Assembly: GCF_037044555.1 (NCBI RefSeq)
Contig: NZ_CP146275.1
Location: 2,460,501 to 2,524,500, forward strand
DNA length: 64,000 bases
DNA from: Pelagibacterium nitratireducens
GTDB lineage: Bacteria; Pseudomonadota; Alphaproteobacteria; Rhizobiales; Devosiaceae
Direction of reading: 5' to 3'
This document shows, piece by piece, positions 54,568 through 63,665 of this stretch. Position numbers and translations under genes: made by a program. How positions within the stretch are numbered: the stretch's first letter is position 1; each line of letters begins with the position of its first letter. The notes beneath the pieces are model-generated. The model was given only the letters and a program-made list of their open reading frames with translations, was not told where the DNA came from and searched no databases.

Positions 54568-55584
54568 TCAGCTCAGTTTTTCGTCTACGGCGGCCTCAGC
54601 AAAGGTTGCCATGTTCTTGTGCACATGCAGGGCCGTCTTGCACAGAACGGCGGCCAACGCGGCACCGCTCCCCTCCCCCAACCGCATACCCAGGCCGAGC
54701 AGCGGCTTTGCGCCCATCTTTTCGAGTGCCCGTGCATGACCGCCTTCGGCCGAAACGTGACCGAAAAGGCAGTGATCGATCGAAGCGGGATTGACAGCGT
54801 GGGCAATGGCAGCAGCGGCTGTGGCCACAAAACCATCGACGATCAATGGCACCTTCTGATGGCGGGTGGCGATGATGGCCCCAACCATGGCGGCGATTTC
54901 TCGTCCGCCCAGATTGGCGAGAATCTCAAAGGGGGTATTGAGGCGCCCCGCATGGCGGGCCAGCGCCCGGTCGACGGCATCGGCCTTGCGCTTGAGGCCC
55001 GCATCGTCAACGCCGGTGCCACGTCCGACCCAGTCGGCGCCCGCGCCGCCATAAAGGGCCGCATAGATTGCTGCAGCGACGGTGGTGTTTCCGATTCCCA
55101 TTTCCCCGATGCACAGAAGATCGACCTCACCCGCAATGGCTTCCATGCCGTAGGCAATGGTCGCAGCACAGGTGCGCTCGTCCATGGCGGGCACAACCGT
55201 GATATCCCCGGTCGGCACGTCCAGCGCCAACTCGAACACCCGCAGATTGATTTCATGGAGGGCGCAAATCTGCGAAATCGCCGCCCCGCCCTTGGTGAAA
55301 TTGTTGACCATCTGCTTTGTCACATCGCGCGGGAATGTCGATACGCCCTGCTCTGTCACTCCGTGATTGGCAGCAAAAATCGCAACCATGGGATCTTCAA
55401 ACGTAGGCTCGGGTTTGCCCTGCCAGCGGGCCAAATGCTCAACCAGAAATTCCATCTCGCCGAGCGATCCGGCGGGTTTGGTCAATTGCGCGTCGCGTGC
55501 CCGTACCGCCGCGACCGCCGCCTCGTCGCCGTCCGGGCCAAGCATCAGGAGATCATGGAAATCGGTGAAGGCTTGGGCAGACAT
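54568..55584 (-). CDS. cobT: Nicotinate-nucleotide-dimethylbenzimidazole phosphoribosyltransferase
   Basis: A 338-residue CobT that makes alpha-ribazole phosphate for the lower ligand of cobalamin. Motifs include FAANHGVTEQGVS, IGEMGIGNTTVAAA and the catalytic-Glu region GLGMRLGEGSGAALA. ATG 55584 follows GGGAG seven bases upstream; an upstream extension lacks support. It is divergent from cobS, with a 64-bp gap that is too short for a cobalamin riboswitch. Confidence 0.95.
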   Translation of the reverse strand: MSAQAFTDFHDLLMLGPDGDEAAVAAVRARDAQLTKPAGSLGEMEFLVEHLARWQGKPEPTFEDPMVAIFAANHGVTEQGVSTFPRDVTKQMVNNFTKGGAAISQICALHEINLRVFELALDVPTGDITVVPAMDERTCAATIAYGMEAIAGEVDLLCIGEMGIGNTTVAAAIYAALYGGAGADWVGRGTGVDDAGLKRKADAVDRALARHAGRLNTPFEILANLGGREIAAMVGAIIATRHQKVPLIVDGFVATAAAAIAHAVNPASIDHCLFGHVSAEGGHARALEKMGAKPLLGLGMRLGEGSGAALAAVLCKTALHVHKNMATFAEAAVDEKLS

Positions 55585-55648
55585 GGTCGCTCCCGGATTC
55601 GGATGATATGAGGGTGCTCCTTTTGGGACGAAAAGAGGAAAAACGCAA

Positions 55649-56476
55649 TTGAGTGATGCCGACAACAGAGGTGGCTCTTCGAACGACGAGTCTTCTCGTC
55701 ATGGCGCTGATCTGACCTCCGATCTGGTCATGGCGTTGCGCTTTTTTTCACGCCTGCCGACCGGCACGCGTTTACACACCGTGCCCAATCTCGATCGCAT
55801 TGCACGCATCTTGCCCCTCGCCAGTCTTCTGATCGGGCTTGGCCCTGCCTGCGTGCTGCTGCTCGGCGTTGCGGGCGGTATTTCACCCCTTTTTGCGGCA
55901 ATTGCCGCCGCCGCCTGCTCGGCCATCGTGACGGGCGCCATGAGTGAGGACGCGGCAGCCGATGCAGCCGACGGGCTGTTTGGTGGCAGCACGGCCGAGC
56001 GCCGGCTGGAAATCCTTAAAGACAGTCGCCACGGCACTTATGGCGTGCTGACCATTGTGTTTATCGTCGGCCTCAAGGCTGCAGCGCTTTCGGCGCTCGC
56101 CGTTCATGGCGGCCTTGCCGTCGCAGCCCTATGGCTGGCCGCAGGGCTGCTCGCCCGGTCTGGCGGGCTTTATGTCGCGATGGCCCTGCCGCCCGCCCGC
56201 ACCGCGGGTGCTTCAGCTTCGGCGGGCCGGCTTTCGCGGAACGCTTTCGGTCTAGGGCTCGTTGTTGCTTTCGTCGTTGCTCTCGTACTGGCGGTTCCAT
56301 TCGTATCCCCTCTGGGCCTTTTGGTCGCAGGTGTTATTGCTGCGGTCGTTGCCCTTGGGTGGACACGGCTTTGTGACCGGCTGGTCGGCGGCCAGACAGG
56401 CGATCTTATCGGTGCTTTGCAGGCGCTGCTTGAAATTGCCCTATTGGCAGCCTTTATGACTATGATCGCCGGTTGA
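55649..56476 (+). CDS. cobS: Adenosylcobinamide-GDP ribazoletransferase (cobalamin synthase)
   Basis: Inner-membrane enzyme of 275 residues that joins adenosylcobinamide-GDP and alpha-ribazole, the last assembly step of cobalamin. Conserved parts are LVMALRFFSRLPTG near the N-terminus, the acidic motif MSEDAAADAADGLFGG, ILKDSRHGTYGV and the C-terminal GGQTGDLIGALQ. The start is a TTG at 55649 behind AGAGGA. The stop overlaps a possible TTG start of the next gene. Head-to-head with cobT. Confidence 0.93.
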   Translation: MSDADNRGGSSNDESSRHGADLTSDLVMALRFFSRLPTGTRLHTVPNLDRIARILPLASLLIGLGPACVLLLGVAGGISPLFAAIAAAACSAIVTGAMSEDAAADAADGLFGGSTAERRLEILKDSRHGTYGVLTIVFIVGLKAAALSALAVHGGLAVAALWLAAGLLARSGGLYVAMALPPARTAGASASAGRLSRNAFGLGLVVAFVVALVLAVPFVSPLGLLVAGVIAAVVALGWTRLCDRLVGGQTGDLIGALQALLEIALLAAFMTMIAG

Positions 56477-56493
56477 ACCCATTTGGACGGTCC

Positions 56494-57180
56494 ATGCTCT
56501 TTGTTGCTTTCGCCATTCTGATCGTGGTCGGCCTTGCGGTCGCCATCAGCGCCGACGCTGGTGCGGTTTTCGGACTGACGCAGACCCAGACGGCGAGTGC
56601 GATACCGCTCGTTGTGATCGGAACGCTTGTTGCCAGCGCGGTGGTGGGACGCCGACACAAGCTCGGCGAAATCCTTTCAGGGTTCGTCATCTGGATCGCA
56701 ATCGGCGGGATTCTGGTGCTCGGTTATACCTATCGCGGTGATATCGAGCGGATGGGTCAGCGGGTTTTCGGCGCCCTGCAGCCGGGTGCCGCCATCGTCG
56801 ACCCGCAGACGGGAAACGTCCATATTTCCCGCTCGTTCGGCGGCAGCTTCAGCATCGATACCACCATCAATGGCACCGAGGTGCCCATGATCTTCGATAC
56901 CGGTGCCAGCGCCGTCGTCCTTTCCCATGCCGATGCGGTTTCTGCCGGCATCGATACGAAAAGTCTGCGCTATACCATTCCCGTTCAGACCGCTAACGGC
57001 ACCGGCACCGCAGCATCGATCCGGATCGATCAGATCGAAGTGGGCAACATTGTCCGGCGCAATATCCGCGCCTTTGTGGTCGAGGACAACGCGCTCGAGA
57101 CCTCACTTTTGGGCATGACGTTCCTGGAAACCCTGTCGCGTTACACGGTCAGTCAGGATTCGCTGGAGTTGCACGATTAG
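56494..57180 (+). CDS. Retropepsin-like membrane aspartic protease (TIGR02281 type)
   Basis: A protein of about 228 residues with two or three N-terminal membrane helices (about 1-80) and a periplasmic retropepsin-like domain (about 100-225) with the active-site MIFDTGASAVVLS and the flap-side segment LLGMTFLETLSRY. It belongs to the clan AA single-domain aspartic proteases common in Alphaproteobacteria; substrates are unknown. I chose ATG 56494 behind GGACGG; a TTG at 56473 overlapping the cobS stop is an alternative. The 3' end overlaps the convergent LysR gene by 32 bp. Confidence 0.85.
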   Translation: MLFVAFAILIVVGLAVAISADAGAVFGLTQTQTASAIPLVVIGTLVASAVVGRRHKLGEILSGFVIWIAIGGILVLGYTYRGDIERMGQRVFGALQPGAAIVDPQTGNVHISRSFGGSFSIDTTINGTEVPMIFDTGASAVVLSHADAVSAGIDTKSLRYTIPVQTANGTGTAASIRIDQIEVGNIVRRNIRAFVVEDNALETSLLGMTFLETLSRYTVSQDSLELHD

Positions 57181-58075
57181 CTTCGGCGCCCAACCCGAAT
57201 GCTTCGGCCAGTACATCAAATACGATGCGGATGCGTGGGCTGGTACGCAATTCCCGATGCACGGTGAGCCATACCGGTGCCCGCAAAGGCTCCATGTCGG
57301 GAAGAACGCGCTCAAGATCGGAGAACTGGTCGGCAGCGTCTTTAAATGTCAGCCCGACCCCCAATCCGCGCCGGATCAACTCCAATCCCACGAGTGAGCT
57401 GACGCATAGCCAGCGAAAATTGCCGCGGGTAACCGGTATGCCGCGCTTGTTAAGCTCCTGATCGACCGAATCGTCGGGCGCATAACCGATAAACGGCGCT
57501 TCCGCGAGGTCGCCGGCTTGGGCCGGGCGTCCAAATTTTTCGATAAACGATGTCGCAGCATAGAGCGCAAGTTCAGTGTCGCGGCATCGGCGCGCGATGA
57601 GATCGTCATGGTCGGGCTGAACGTGCCGAATTGCAATGTCGGCCTCGCGGCGCATCAGGTCGTCGACCGAATTGGAGGCAATGATTTCAACCTCGATTCC
57701 CGGTGCGATCGAATAGAGTTTCTGCAGAATGGGCGGCAGAACATGGGCGGCCAGGATGTCGACCGCGGTGATCCGCACACGCCCTTCCAGAACCTGGGAT
57801 TGCGAGGACGCCGTTATCGCCAACCGATCGGCCGCAGCGCCCATGGCCCGCGCATGCTCTGCCAAGTGTCGCCCCGCTTCGCTCAGTGTGAGCCGTCGCC
57901 CCACCCGCTCGAACAAAAGCAATCCCAGATCGGCTTCAAGAGCGGCTATCTGCCGGCTCAGGGTGGGCTGTGTCAGCCCCAGATCCCGGGCCGCAGCCGA
58001 CAGCGATCCCGCCTCGATGGTTGCGAGGAAGGCCCGCATCTGATTCCAGTCAAGGCCCGATAGCGTTGCGCTCAT
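57149..58075 (-). CDS. LysR-family transcriptional regulator
   Basis: A 308-residue regulator: N-terminal winged helix (about 5-65: MRAFLATIEAGSLSAAARDL, TQPTLSRQIAALE, RRLTLSEAG) and a periplasmic-binding-protein-like effector domain (about 90-290). It is divergent from a small methyltransferase gene with a 94-bp gap, the common layout of a LysR gene and its target, so control of that gene is likely. The effector is unknown. Confidence 0.93.
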   Translation of the reverse strand: MSATLSGLDWNQMRAFLATIEAGSLSAAARDLGLTQPTLSRQIAALEADLGLLLFERVGRRLTLSEAGRHLAEHARAMGAAADRLAITASSQSQVLEGRVRITAVDILAAHVLPPILQKLYSIAPGIEVEIIASNSVDDLMRREADIAIRHVQPDHDDLIARRCRDTELALYAATSFIEKFGRPAQAGDLAEAPFIGYAPDDSVDQELNKRGIPVTRGNFRWLCVSSLVGLELIRRGLGVGLTFKDAADQFSDLERVLPDMEPLRAPVWLTVHRELRTSPRIRIVFDVLAEAFGLGAEANRATPANPD

Positions 58076-58169
58076 GCAGGAATGTATAACACTCGTGCAA
58101 AATTGGGCAATTTCTCTATGAGCATGACTGAAGTAATCTGTTCAACGTCAAACCGGCTCGAGGGGCACC

Positions 58170-58793
58170 ATGGCTGCGACAAGCAGGTTCTGGGACAGGA
58201 CCGCAGACAAATACGCGCGTCTGCCGATCACCCATGTAGAGGACTACGAAACCAAGCTTCGGGTCACTCAAGACTATTTGCGCCCCGATATGGAACTGCT
58301 CGAATTCGGCTGTGGCACGGGTGGCACCGCTATACGGCATGCACCCTTCGTGGCCCACATACGGGCGATCGATTTTTCCGAGCGCATGCTCGAAAAGGCC
58401 CGGCAGCGTGCCAACGAAGCGGGTGTCGAGAACATCACTTTCGAGCGTGCCGATATCACCACTCTGGCTATCCCCGACCGGCCCTATGACATGGTACTCG
58501 GCCTTAGTATTCTGCATCTGCTCAAAGACCCCGATGCGGTTATCGCCAAGGTTTACCGCATGCTGGCGCCGGGGGGATATTTCGTCTCCAGCACGGCGTG
58601 CCTAGGCGACAATATGGGATATTTCAAGATGTTGGCCCCAATCGGCCGTGCGACGGGCCTGCTTCCGATCCTCAAGGTCATGAGCACCGAAGAGGTCATC
58701 GCCAGGATCAGGCTGCCCGGTTTTGAAATCGCCCATCGCTGGAAGCCTGGCAAGGACCGGGCGTTGTTCGTTGTGGCGCGCAAGCCGGCGTGA
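58170..58793 (+). CDS. Class I SAM-dependent methyltransferase
   Basis: A 207-residue methyltransferase. The SAM-binding glycine loop reads LLEFGCGTGGTAIRHAP (about 44-60), the acidic residue after strand 2 is in IRAIDFSERML, and FERADITTLAI and YDMVLGLSILHLL mark motifs II to IV. A GAGGGG ribosome site precedes the ATG. The acceptor is not evident; the sequence resembles small-molecule or ubiquinone-type methyltransferases. It ends 6 bp before the convergent dusA stop codon. Confidence 0.9.
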   Translation: MAATSRFWDRTADKYARLPITHVEDYETKLRVTQDYLRPDMELLEFGCGTGGTAIRHAPFVAHIRAIDFSERMLEKARQRANEAGVENITFERADITTLAIPDRPYDMVLGLSILHLLKDPDAVIAKVYRMLAPGGYFVSSTACLGDNMGYFKMLAPIGRATGLLPILKVMSTEEVIARIRLPGFEIAHRWKPGKDRALFVVARKPA

Positions 58794-58799
58794 TCGGGC

Positions 58800-59792
58800 T
58801 CACGCGACGCGAACGCCGGCGGACCGATCAATCTGGGCGAATGCCGCAGCAATCACTTCTGGCCCTGCCCCAGGCTTGCAAGCCTCGACACTCAGAATCT
58901 GCCGGAAACGACGGGCGCCGGGAAGACCATTGGCCAGCCCGAGCATGTGGCGGGTGATCTGGTTGAGGCGTGTGCCTTTGCCCAGATCGATTTCCGCATA
59001 AGCAGTCATGGCCGTCTCGATATCGTCGAGCGTCGCTGGAGCTCGCTTCTCGCCGAATATTTTTGCGTCGGTGACGCCCAAAATCATTGGATCATGATAT
59101 GCGGCGCGGCCGAGCATCACGCCGTCGGTGTGCCGAAGGTGAGTTTCGCACTCATCGAGCGACTTGATGCCGCCATTTATCATGACCGGAAAATCGCCCA
59201 AGCGCTGTTTCAGTCGATACACGCGATCATAATTGAGGGGCGGTATATCCCTGTTCTCTTTGGGCGAAAGTCCCTTGAGCCAAGCTTTGCGGGCATGGAC
59301 GTAAAGCGCCTCAATGCCCGTCGGAAGCACGGCATCGGCAAAACGGTCGAGGTCTGCCTCGATGTCCTGATCGTCAATTCCGATGCGGCATTTTACCGTA
59401 ATCGGGGTATCGGTCACATCCGCCATGGCCACCAGACACTGGGCCACCAACCCAGGAACGCCCATTAGACAGGCGCCAAATTGTCCCGATTGCACCCGGT
59501 CGGACGGACAGCCGACATTGAGGTTGATTTCGTCATACCCGAACCGGTCGCAAATCCTGACGGCCTGGGCCAGCTCAATCGGATCGGACCCACCAAGCTG
59601 AACCGCAACCGGGTGTTCGCTGTCATTATACCCAAGCAACCGTTCAGCATCCCCATGCACCAGAGCCGCGCTGGTCACCATTTCCGTGAACAACAGCGCG
59701 CGGGAGGTCAACTGCCGGTGAAGATACCGGCAGTGACGATCCGTCCAGTCCATCATCGGTGCAATGGAGAATTTTCGATGTTTTTCAATCAC
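58800..59792 (-). CDS. dusA: tRNA-dihydrouridine(20/20a) synthase
   Basis: A 330-residue FMN enzyme reducing uridines 20 and 20a in tRNA. The N-terminus MIEKHRKFSIAPMMDWTDRH, the catalytic Cys in NLNVGCPSDRVQSG, FGACLM, and the phosphate-binding INGGIKSLDEC and VMLGRAAYHDP segments identify DusA. The 5' end of dusA is a known integration site for genomic islands carrying DusA-type integrases. A prtN-like pseudogene lies head-to-head 106 bp away. Confidence 0.95.
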   Translation of the reverse strand: MIEKHRKFSIAPMMDWTDRHCRYLHRQLTSRALLFTEMVTSAALVHGDAERLLGYNDSEHPVAVQLGGSDPIELAQAVRICDRFGYDEINLNVGCPSDRVQSGQFGACLMGVPGLVAQCLVAMADVTDTPITVKCRIGIDDQDIEADLDRFADAVLPTGIEALYVHARKAWLKGLSPKENRDIPPLNYDRVYRLKQRLGDFPVMINGGIKSLDECETHLRHTDGVMLGRAAYHDPMILGVTDAKIFGEKRAPATLDDIETAMTAYAEIDLGKGTRLNQITRHMLGLANGLPGARRFRQILSVEACKPGAGPEVIAAAFAQIDRSAGVRVA

Positions 59793-59898
59793 GTAAAGAT
59801 ATTTCCTAAATCACACCGAGATTGGACCGACTGACATTGCAGGCTTCGGTGATATATATGCCTTTCTCCACCCGATTTTTCAAAGTGTTACCACCTCA

Positions 59899-60128
59899 AT
59901 GTCGCTAGACACAGCCTTTCTGCTTATGGCTCAGTACAACGGCAAAACCCTCATTCCGCTCGTAAGCCTGAATCAAGTGAGATTGGCATCCCCCTGGTGC
60001 GAATTGAAAGGACTCAGAAGTGCGCCAAGGGCATTCATCTTAATGACTTGGCCCCACACCTCGGCAAACGGCGTGACATCGCACTGTCCGAGTTGCGCGC
60101 TTTCCGCCGGAACACTTCACAGGAATAG
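59899..60128 (+). pseudogene. PrtN-like (pyocin activator family) pseudogene, internal deletion with frameshift
   Basis: The first 21 codons read MSLDTAFLLMAQYNGKTLIPL, the start of PrtN-family proteins (Pfam PyocinActivator). From 59961 another frame continues with SEIGIPLVRIERTQKCAKG and IHLNDLAPHLGKRRDIALSE, the C-terminal half of the same family, to a TAG at 60126-60128. The segment in between that normally reads like CRDYF..L.P.KFL, about 15-20 codons, is missing and the frames differ. The gene is therefore a degraded copy. PrtN proteins activate pyocin genes in Pseudomonas; homologues often accompany integrated elements. Confidence 0.82.
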
Positions 60129-60415
60129 AAAACGTATAAGCTCAGGGGACAGCTTCGCGCCCTCATTCCGGTCGTCCGGCGCCCCATTCTTGCAATTCGA
60201 GTGGGAGGCGCCCTTTCGAGCCAGAGATGCGGCTTTGGCAAAGGCGGCACAAGGTTGCGCTGCGCCGGCGGGAATCTTAGGAGCTCTCCGATCGCGTCAG
60301 GCAATGCATGCCATTGGCCTATTGGCAGCACGTCTTACAACTCGGTGGCCGCGTGCTCATAGAGAAGGGCGGCTTGCCAGGCGGCGCCCAGGGAGTAAGT
60401 GGCGCGTGCGGTCGA
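60129..60415. other. Unassigned region after the prtN pseudogene
   Basis: 287 bp with open frames on both strands but no recognisable protein, ribosome site or repeat. It may be decayed remnant DNA of a former insertion next to dusA. I could not identify an integrase fragment or a second copy of the dusA 5' end. Confidence 0.4.
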
Positions 60416-61075
60416 TCAGAAGGTTGGCGGCGTGTTCACCCAGACAACCCGCGTAACACTTTCGCCGGGGTTCCGATATGAATGCGGTAGGTTGGACCGG
60501 AAGAAAAACGAGTCTCCAGCCTCCGCGATGTAAGACTGACCGCCGACTGTGAGTTCAAGTTGGCCCTCGATAATGTAGCCGAGTTCCTCGCCCTCGTGCT
60601 TCAAGCCATCTTCGCTGCCGCCACCGGGTTCGATAATGTGGACATTGCCTTGCAGCAAATACCCCGACGAATAAGGCACGAGGCGTTCGAGCAGGATACC
60701 GGTTCCGCGCCGGACCTGATCGGTTTCAATGACAGGGCGATCATTTGCTTTGGTTATGACGCCGAACTCTTCGTCCCCCGAAAACAGCTCAGCCAGATTG
60801 CTGCCCAAAGCGGCGCCGATCTTGTGCAACATGGTCAGGGAGGGATTTGCCTTCTCACCTTCGATTTTCGACAGCGTGCTGACCGAGCATCCGACCTTAA
60901 GCGCGAGTTCCTTTAGGCTCAGCTCTCGCAGCAGTCTCGCGTGCCGGATTTTCGCGCCAATGCGGGTCTTGTCGGTGATGGCCAGTTCTGCTTCCGGTTC
61001 ATTCGAAACATCGGACTTGGCTCTGGAAAGGGTAACAGGTGCCGAACCCAATGCGGGGCGCCTTTGGCGTGTCAT
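60416..61075 (-). CDS. XRE-family regulator with C-terminal cupin domain
   Basis: A 219-residue regulator: helix-turn-helix (about 38-95, LSLKELALKVGCSVSTLSKI, ANPSLTMLHKIGAALG) and a cupin-2 domain (about 145-212, IEPGGGSEDGLKHEGEELGY with His-Glu ligands, and AGDSFFFRSNLPHSYRN). Proteins of this layout, for example PuuR, control catabolic genes for amines and amino acids and sense the substrate through the cupin. It is the last gene of, or next to, the hydrolase-TRAP cluster and probably regulates it. Confidence 0.9.
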   Translation of the reverse strand: MTRQRRPALGSAPVTLSRAKSDVSNEPEAELAITDKTRIGAKIRHARLLRELSLKELALKVGCSVSTLSKIEGEKANPSLTMLHKIGAALGSNLAELFSGDEEFGVITKANDRPVIETDQVRRGTGILLERLVPYSSGYLLQGNVHIIEPGGGSEDGLKHEGEELGYIIEGQLELTVGGQSYIAEAGDSFFFRSNLPHSYRNPGESVTRVVWVNTPPTF

Positions 61076-61121
61076 CTGGCCATTCCCTTACCTGATCTGA
61101 ACGCGAAATTGTTCCGCAGAA

Positions 61122-61745
61122 TTACCGGATGTTTGCAAGTGCCTGATCGGCAGACATGGTCCATCCGAAAGCTGTCCGGATACAGCTGAGGGCTGCTTCA
61201 TGCAAGCTTTCACCGTCCATGGTATCCACGCAGTCCTCAATAGCGATCGCCGCAAAATCTCGCACGCATGCGGAAACGGCGGTCGCCAGCACGCAGCTAT
61301 TGGTGTTCACGCCGGTGATCAGAAGCGTGTTTATCCCATTGCGTGTCAGACAAAATTCCAGTTCGGAGCCGATAAAGCAATCATAGCGGCGCTTGGAGTC
61401 GATGACCCAGTCGCGATCGTCGAGGAGCTCGGGCATGACCTGGACACCCGGCAGGCCGGCCAGATTGTGCTTGAGCACGTTCTTACGCGTCGCCGTTGGA
61501 TCTTCGGCGCGGGTCCGCCAGAACGGATTGGTGCGGATTTCTTCGACCGAACGATACATGGTCAGCAAATGGATGACCGGAATATTGGCCGCCCGTGCGT
61601 TGTCGAAAAAGATCCTGTTTGCCTCGATGATGGGACCGCACCGCTCGGTCGCGAGCGGCATGGTGGCAACTTCGGGGTCCAGATGGCCACGGTGCAAGTC
61701 AATGGCCACAACAGCAGGGCGAATTTCGTCGACGCCAAAATTCAT
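61122..61745 (-). CDS. Isochorismatase-family cysteine hydrolase
   Basis: A 207-residue hydrolase. The catalytic triad is visible: Asp in AVVAIDLHRGHLDPE, Lys in VIDSKRRYDCFIGSEL and the nucleophile Cys in GVNTNSCVLATAVSA. The family includes nicotinamidase, N-carbamoylsarcosine amidase and ureidoacrylate or biuret hydrolases, so amide or carbamoyl hydrolysis is likely; the substrate is open. ATG 61745 follows GGAG; a TTG at 61769 is possible. It lies directly behind the TRAP large permease, which may import its substrate or a precursor. Confidence 0.88.
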   Translation of the reverse strand: MNFGVDEIRPAVVAIDLHRGHLDPEVATMPLATERCGPIIEANRIFFDNARAANIPVIHLLTMYRSVEEIRTNPFWRTRAEDPTATRKNVLKHNLAGLPGVQVMPELLDDRDWVIDSKRRYDCFIGSELEFCLTRNGINTLLITGVNTNSCVLATAVSACVRDFAAIAIEDCVDTMDGESLHEAALSCIRTAFGWTMSADQALANIR

Positions 61746-61770
61746 GCTCAAAACTCCAGTCTGGTTCAAG

Positions 61771-63045
61771 TCAGCGGGCCAGTTCGGGCAGCCACATGAT
61801 CAATTGAGGAAAATAGGTGATTGCCAACAGCGAGACGATTGCGACGCCGATAAACGGCAGCACCGCTCGCATGATCTCGGCATAGCTGATTTTGAACGTG
61901 CTCATGCCGATGAAGATGTTGAGGCCAAAGGGAGGTGTGATCATGCCGATGGCCAGGTTGAAAACGATGATGGCGCCCAGATGAACTGAATCGACGCCTA
62001 CAGCCATTGCGGCGGGTGCAATCAGCGGGCTGATGACAATCACTGCCGAATTGGGATCAATGAACATCCCGATAATCAGAACCAGGACATTGATCGCGGC
62101 GAGGACGACGACGCCCGGCACCTCGCTCATCATGGCGGCAAGCATCGCGGGAACACGTTCCAGTGTCATGAACCATGTCATTGTCGACCCTGCGGCGATC
62201 AGGATAAGCAGGGTAGCAATCGTGATGGATGATCCCTGGCTCAGTCGGAAGAGCTCCCTAAGCTTCAGTCGCCGGAAAACCAGCGTTTCCACAATTGCGG
62301 CATACACGCATGCGGCAGCGGCGGCTTCTGTTGGTGTAAAAATGCCACCATATATGCCGCCGAAGATCAGGATCGGCAGCCCCATCGGGATCAAGCCGCG
62401 CTGGAGCGCCCGCAATTGCTGACGGAAGGGCATGCGTTCCTGCCGCCCGAGCTTGTGGCGCACAGCATAGATCACGCAATAAGCCGACAGGCCGATAACA
62501 AAAATGAGGCCCGTGCCCAGGCCCGCGAGAAACACCTGTGAAACGGATACGGAAACCTGCACCGAATAAAGGATCATCGCCACGCTGGGCGGGATCAGCA
62601 TCGAAAGCGTGGATGCCGTCAAAATAAGGCCGACGGAAAAGCTGCGGCTATACCCATGGCGCAGCAGGGAGGGATAGACGATCGGTCCAATAGACACCAC
62701 CGCCGCAGCGCCGATGCCCGAGATGGCACCAAACATTGCACAGGTGAGCACGGTGGCAATGGCAAGGCCGCCGGTAATATGGCCCACAAGACTTTCCATG
62801 AGCCGGACAAGACGTTCGCCGATTTCACCGCGCGAGATGATGTCGGCGGCGTAGACAAAAAGCGGGACGGCGAGAATGGAAAAAACGTTCACGCCTTCTA
62901 CGAGCCGCTGCGCCAGAACCACGGGTGGCATCGCTGGACCAAAAAACTCGAAGCCGACCACGGTGCCTGCAAGCAGCGCAAGAAAAATGGGTGCTGAGGC
63001 CAACAGCAATGCGATGGCGCTCAGAATCAGGACGCTCGACGCCAT
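61771..63045 (-). CDS. TRAP transporter large permease (DctM), second system
   Basis: A 424-residue DctM-family channel subunit, about a dozen helices, with the conserved LTASTLSMLIPPSVAMILYSV and GMITPPFGLNIFIGMSTF segments. Start and preceding gene overlap as TAATG, a coupling signal. It transports with sodium together with the small permease upstream and the binding protein at the window edge. The C-terminal ending FPQLIMWLPE resembles that of the dctM at 3730-5115, but the two are distinct systems. Confidence 0.93.
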   Translation of the reverse strand: MASSVLILSAIALLLASAPIFLALLAGTVVGFEFFGPAMPPVVLAQRLVEGVNVFSILAVPLFVYAADIISRGEIGERLVRLMESLVGHITGGLAIATVLTCAMFGAISGIGAAAVVSIGPIVYPSLLRHGYSRSFSVGLILTASTLSMLIPPSVAMILYSVQVSVSVSQVFLAGLGTGLIFVIGLSAYCVIYAVRHKLGRQERMPFRQQLRALQRGLIPMGLPILIFGGIYGGIFTPTEAAAAACVYAAIVETLVFRRLKLRELFRLSQGSSITIATLLILIAAGSTMTWFMTLERVPAMLAAMMSEVPGVVVLAAINVLVLIIGMFIDPNSAVIVISPLIAPAAMAVGVDSVHLGAIIVFNLAIGMITPPFGLNIFIGMSTFKISYAEIMRAVLPFIGVAIVSLLAITYFPQLIMWLPELAR

Positions 63046-63602
63046 TACAACTTTCCTTCAGGAGCAGCTTTAACCGCTGCCGCTTCGACTTCGGGGAGCG
63101 AGAAATCGGAAACCTTGGGTTGGGCGAGGCCAGTGATCGTGGCAAGCAATGTCTGCAGGAAGGCGACGCACATCAGCCCCATGCCCACCGGAATTGAGAG
63201 ATAAAACCAGCCGCGCGCGAGCGGCACGCTGCTCATGCGTTGACCGGACGAGAAAATTCGAACGGTAAGCTCATAGCCGAGCACGAAAAAATACGCTGTA
63301 ATGAGGATGCCCAGACAGCAGATCACCATGACGAGGATTTTCCGGGTCGCTGGTTTCAGCATGATTGCGAGCACATCGATGGCGATGTGGGCTTGCGTTC
63401 TGACGAGCAGATACGACCCAAGAAACGTCATCCAGACCATGAGACACCGCGCGAGTTCCTCGCCGCCAACGATCGCAATGCCAGCAAAATAGCGGGCCAT
63501 GGCATTGACGAAGAGGATCAGTGTTATGGCGACGAGCATAAGCCCGAGCATCCAGGCCGTAAGCTTGTCGGTCAGTCTCAGTGGAAATTCGAGCCAGCGC
63601 AT
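63045..63602 (-). CDS. TRAP transporter small permease (DctQ), second system
   Basis: A 185-residue membrane protein with four helices. ATG 63602 (MRWLEFPLRLTDKLT) follows GGAGA; the frame extends upstream without support. The conserved RYFAGIAIVGGEELARCLMVW segment is split around residues 37-58 and matches DctQ proteins. Its stop overlaps the start of the large permease. A hairpin separates it from the binding-protein gene upstream. Confidence 0.9.
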   Translation of the reverse strand: MRWLEFPLRLTDKLTAWMLGLMLVAITLILFVNAMARYFAGIAIVGGEELARCLMVWMTFLGSYLLVRTQAHIAIDVLAIMLKPATRKILVMVICCLGILITAYFFVLGYELTVRIFSSGQRMSSVPLARGWFYLSIPVGMGLMCVAFLQTLLATITGLAQPKVSDFSLPEVEAAAVKAAPEGKL

Positions 63603-63630
63603 CAGGGGTCTCCGACATTGGCAGAAAGGG

Positions 63631-63656
63631 AAGGTGGCGGGACGAGCCGCCACCTT
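63631..63656 (-). other. Intercistronic hairpin between binding protein and DctQ genes
   Basis: AAGGTGGCGG and CCGCCACCTT (63631-63640 and 63647-63656) form a perfect 10-bp stem with a 6-base loop and no clear T-run on the minus strand. In TRAP operons such hairpins are thought to keep the binding protein mRNA more abundant than the permease mRNA. Confidence 0.6.
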
Positions 63657-63665
63657 GTGCCTTTA

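Noticed and set aside
55585-55648. Cobalamin riboswitch between cobT and cobS
   Set aside because: The gap is only 64 bp and lacks any B12-box-like sequence.
59700-60415. Second copy of the dusA 5' end (attachment-site repeat)
   Set aside because: Only a loose partial resemblance near 59816-59842; no convincing core repeat was found.
59899-60456. A 185-codon plus-strand gene after dusA
   Set aside because: Only the first 21 codons are PrtN-like; the rest is low-complexity read-through after a frameshift, so the pseudogene interpretation fits better.
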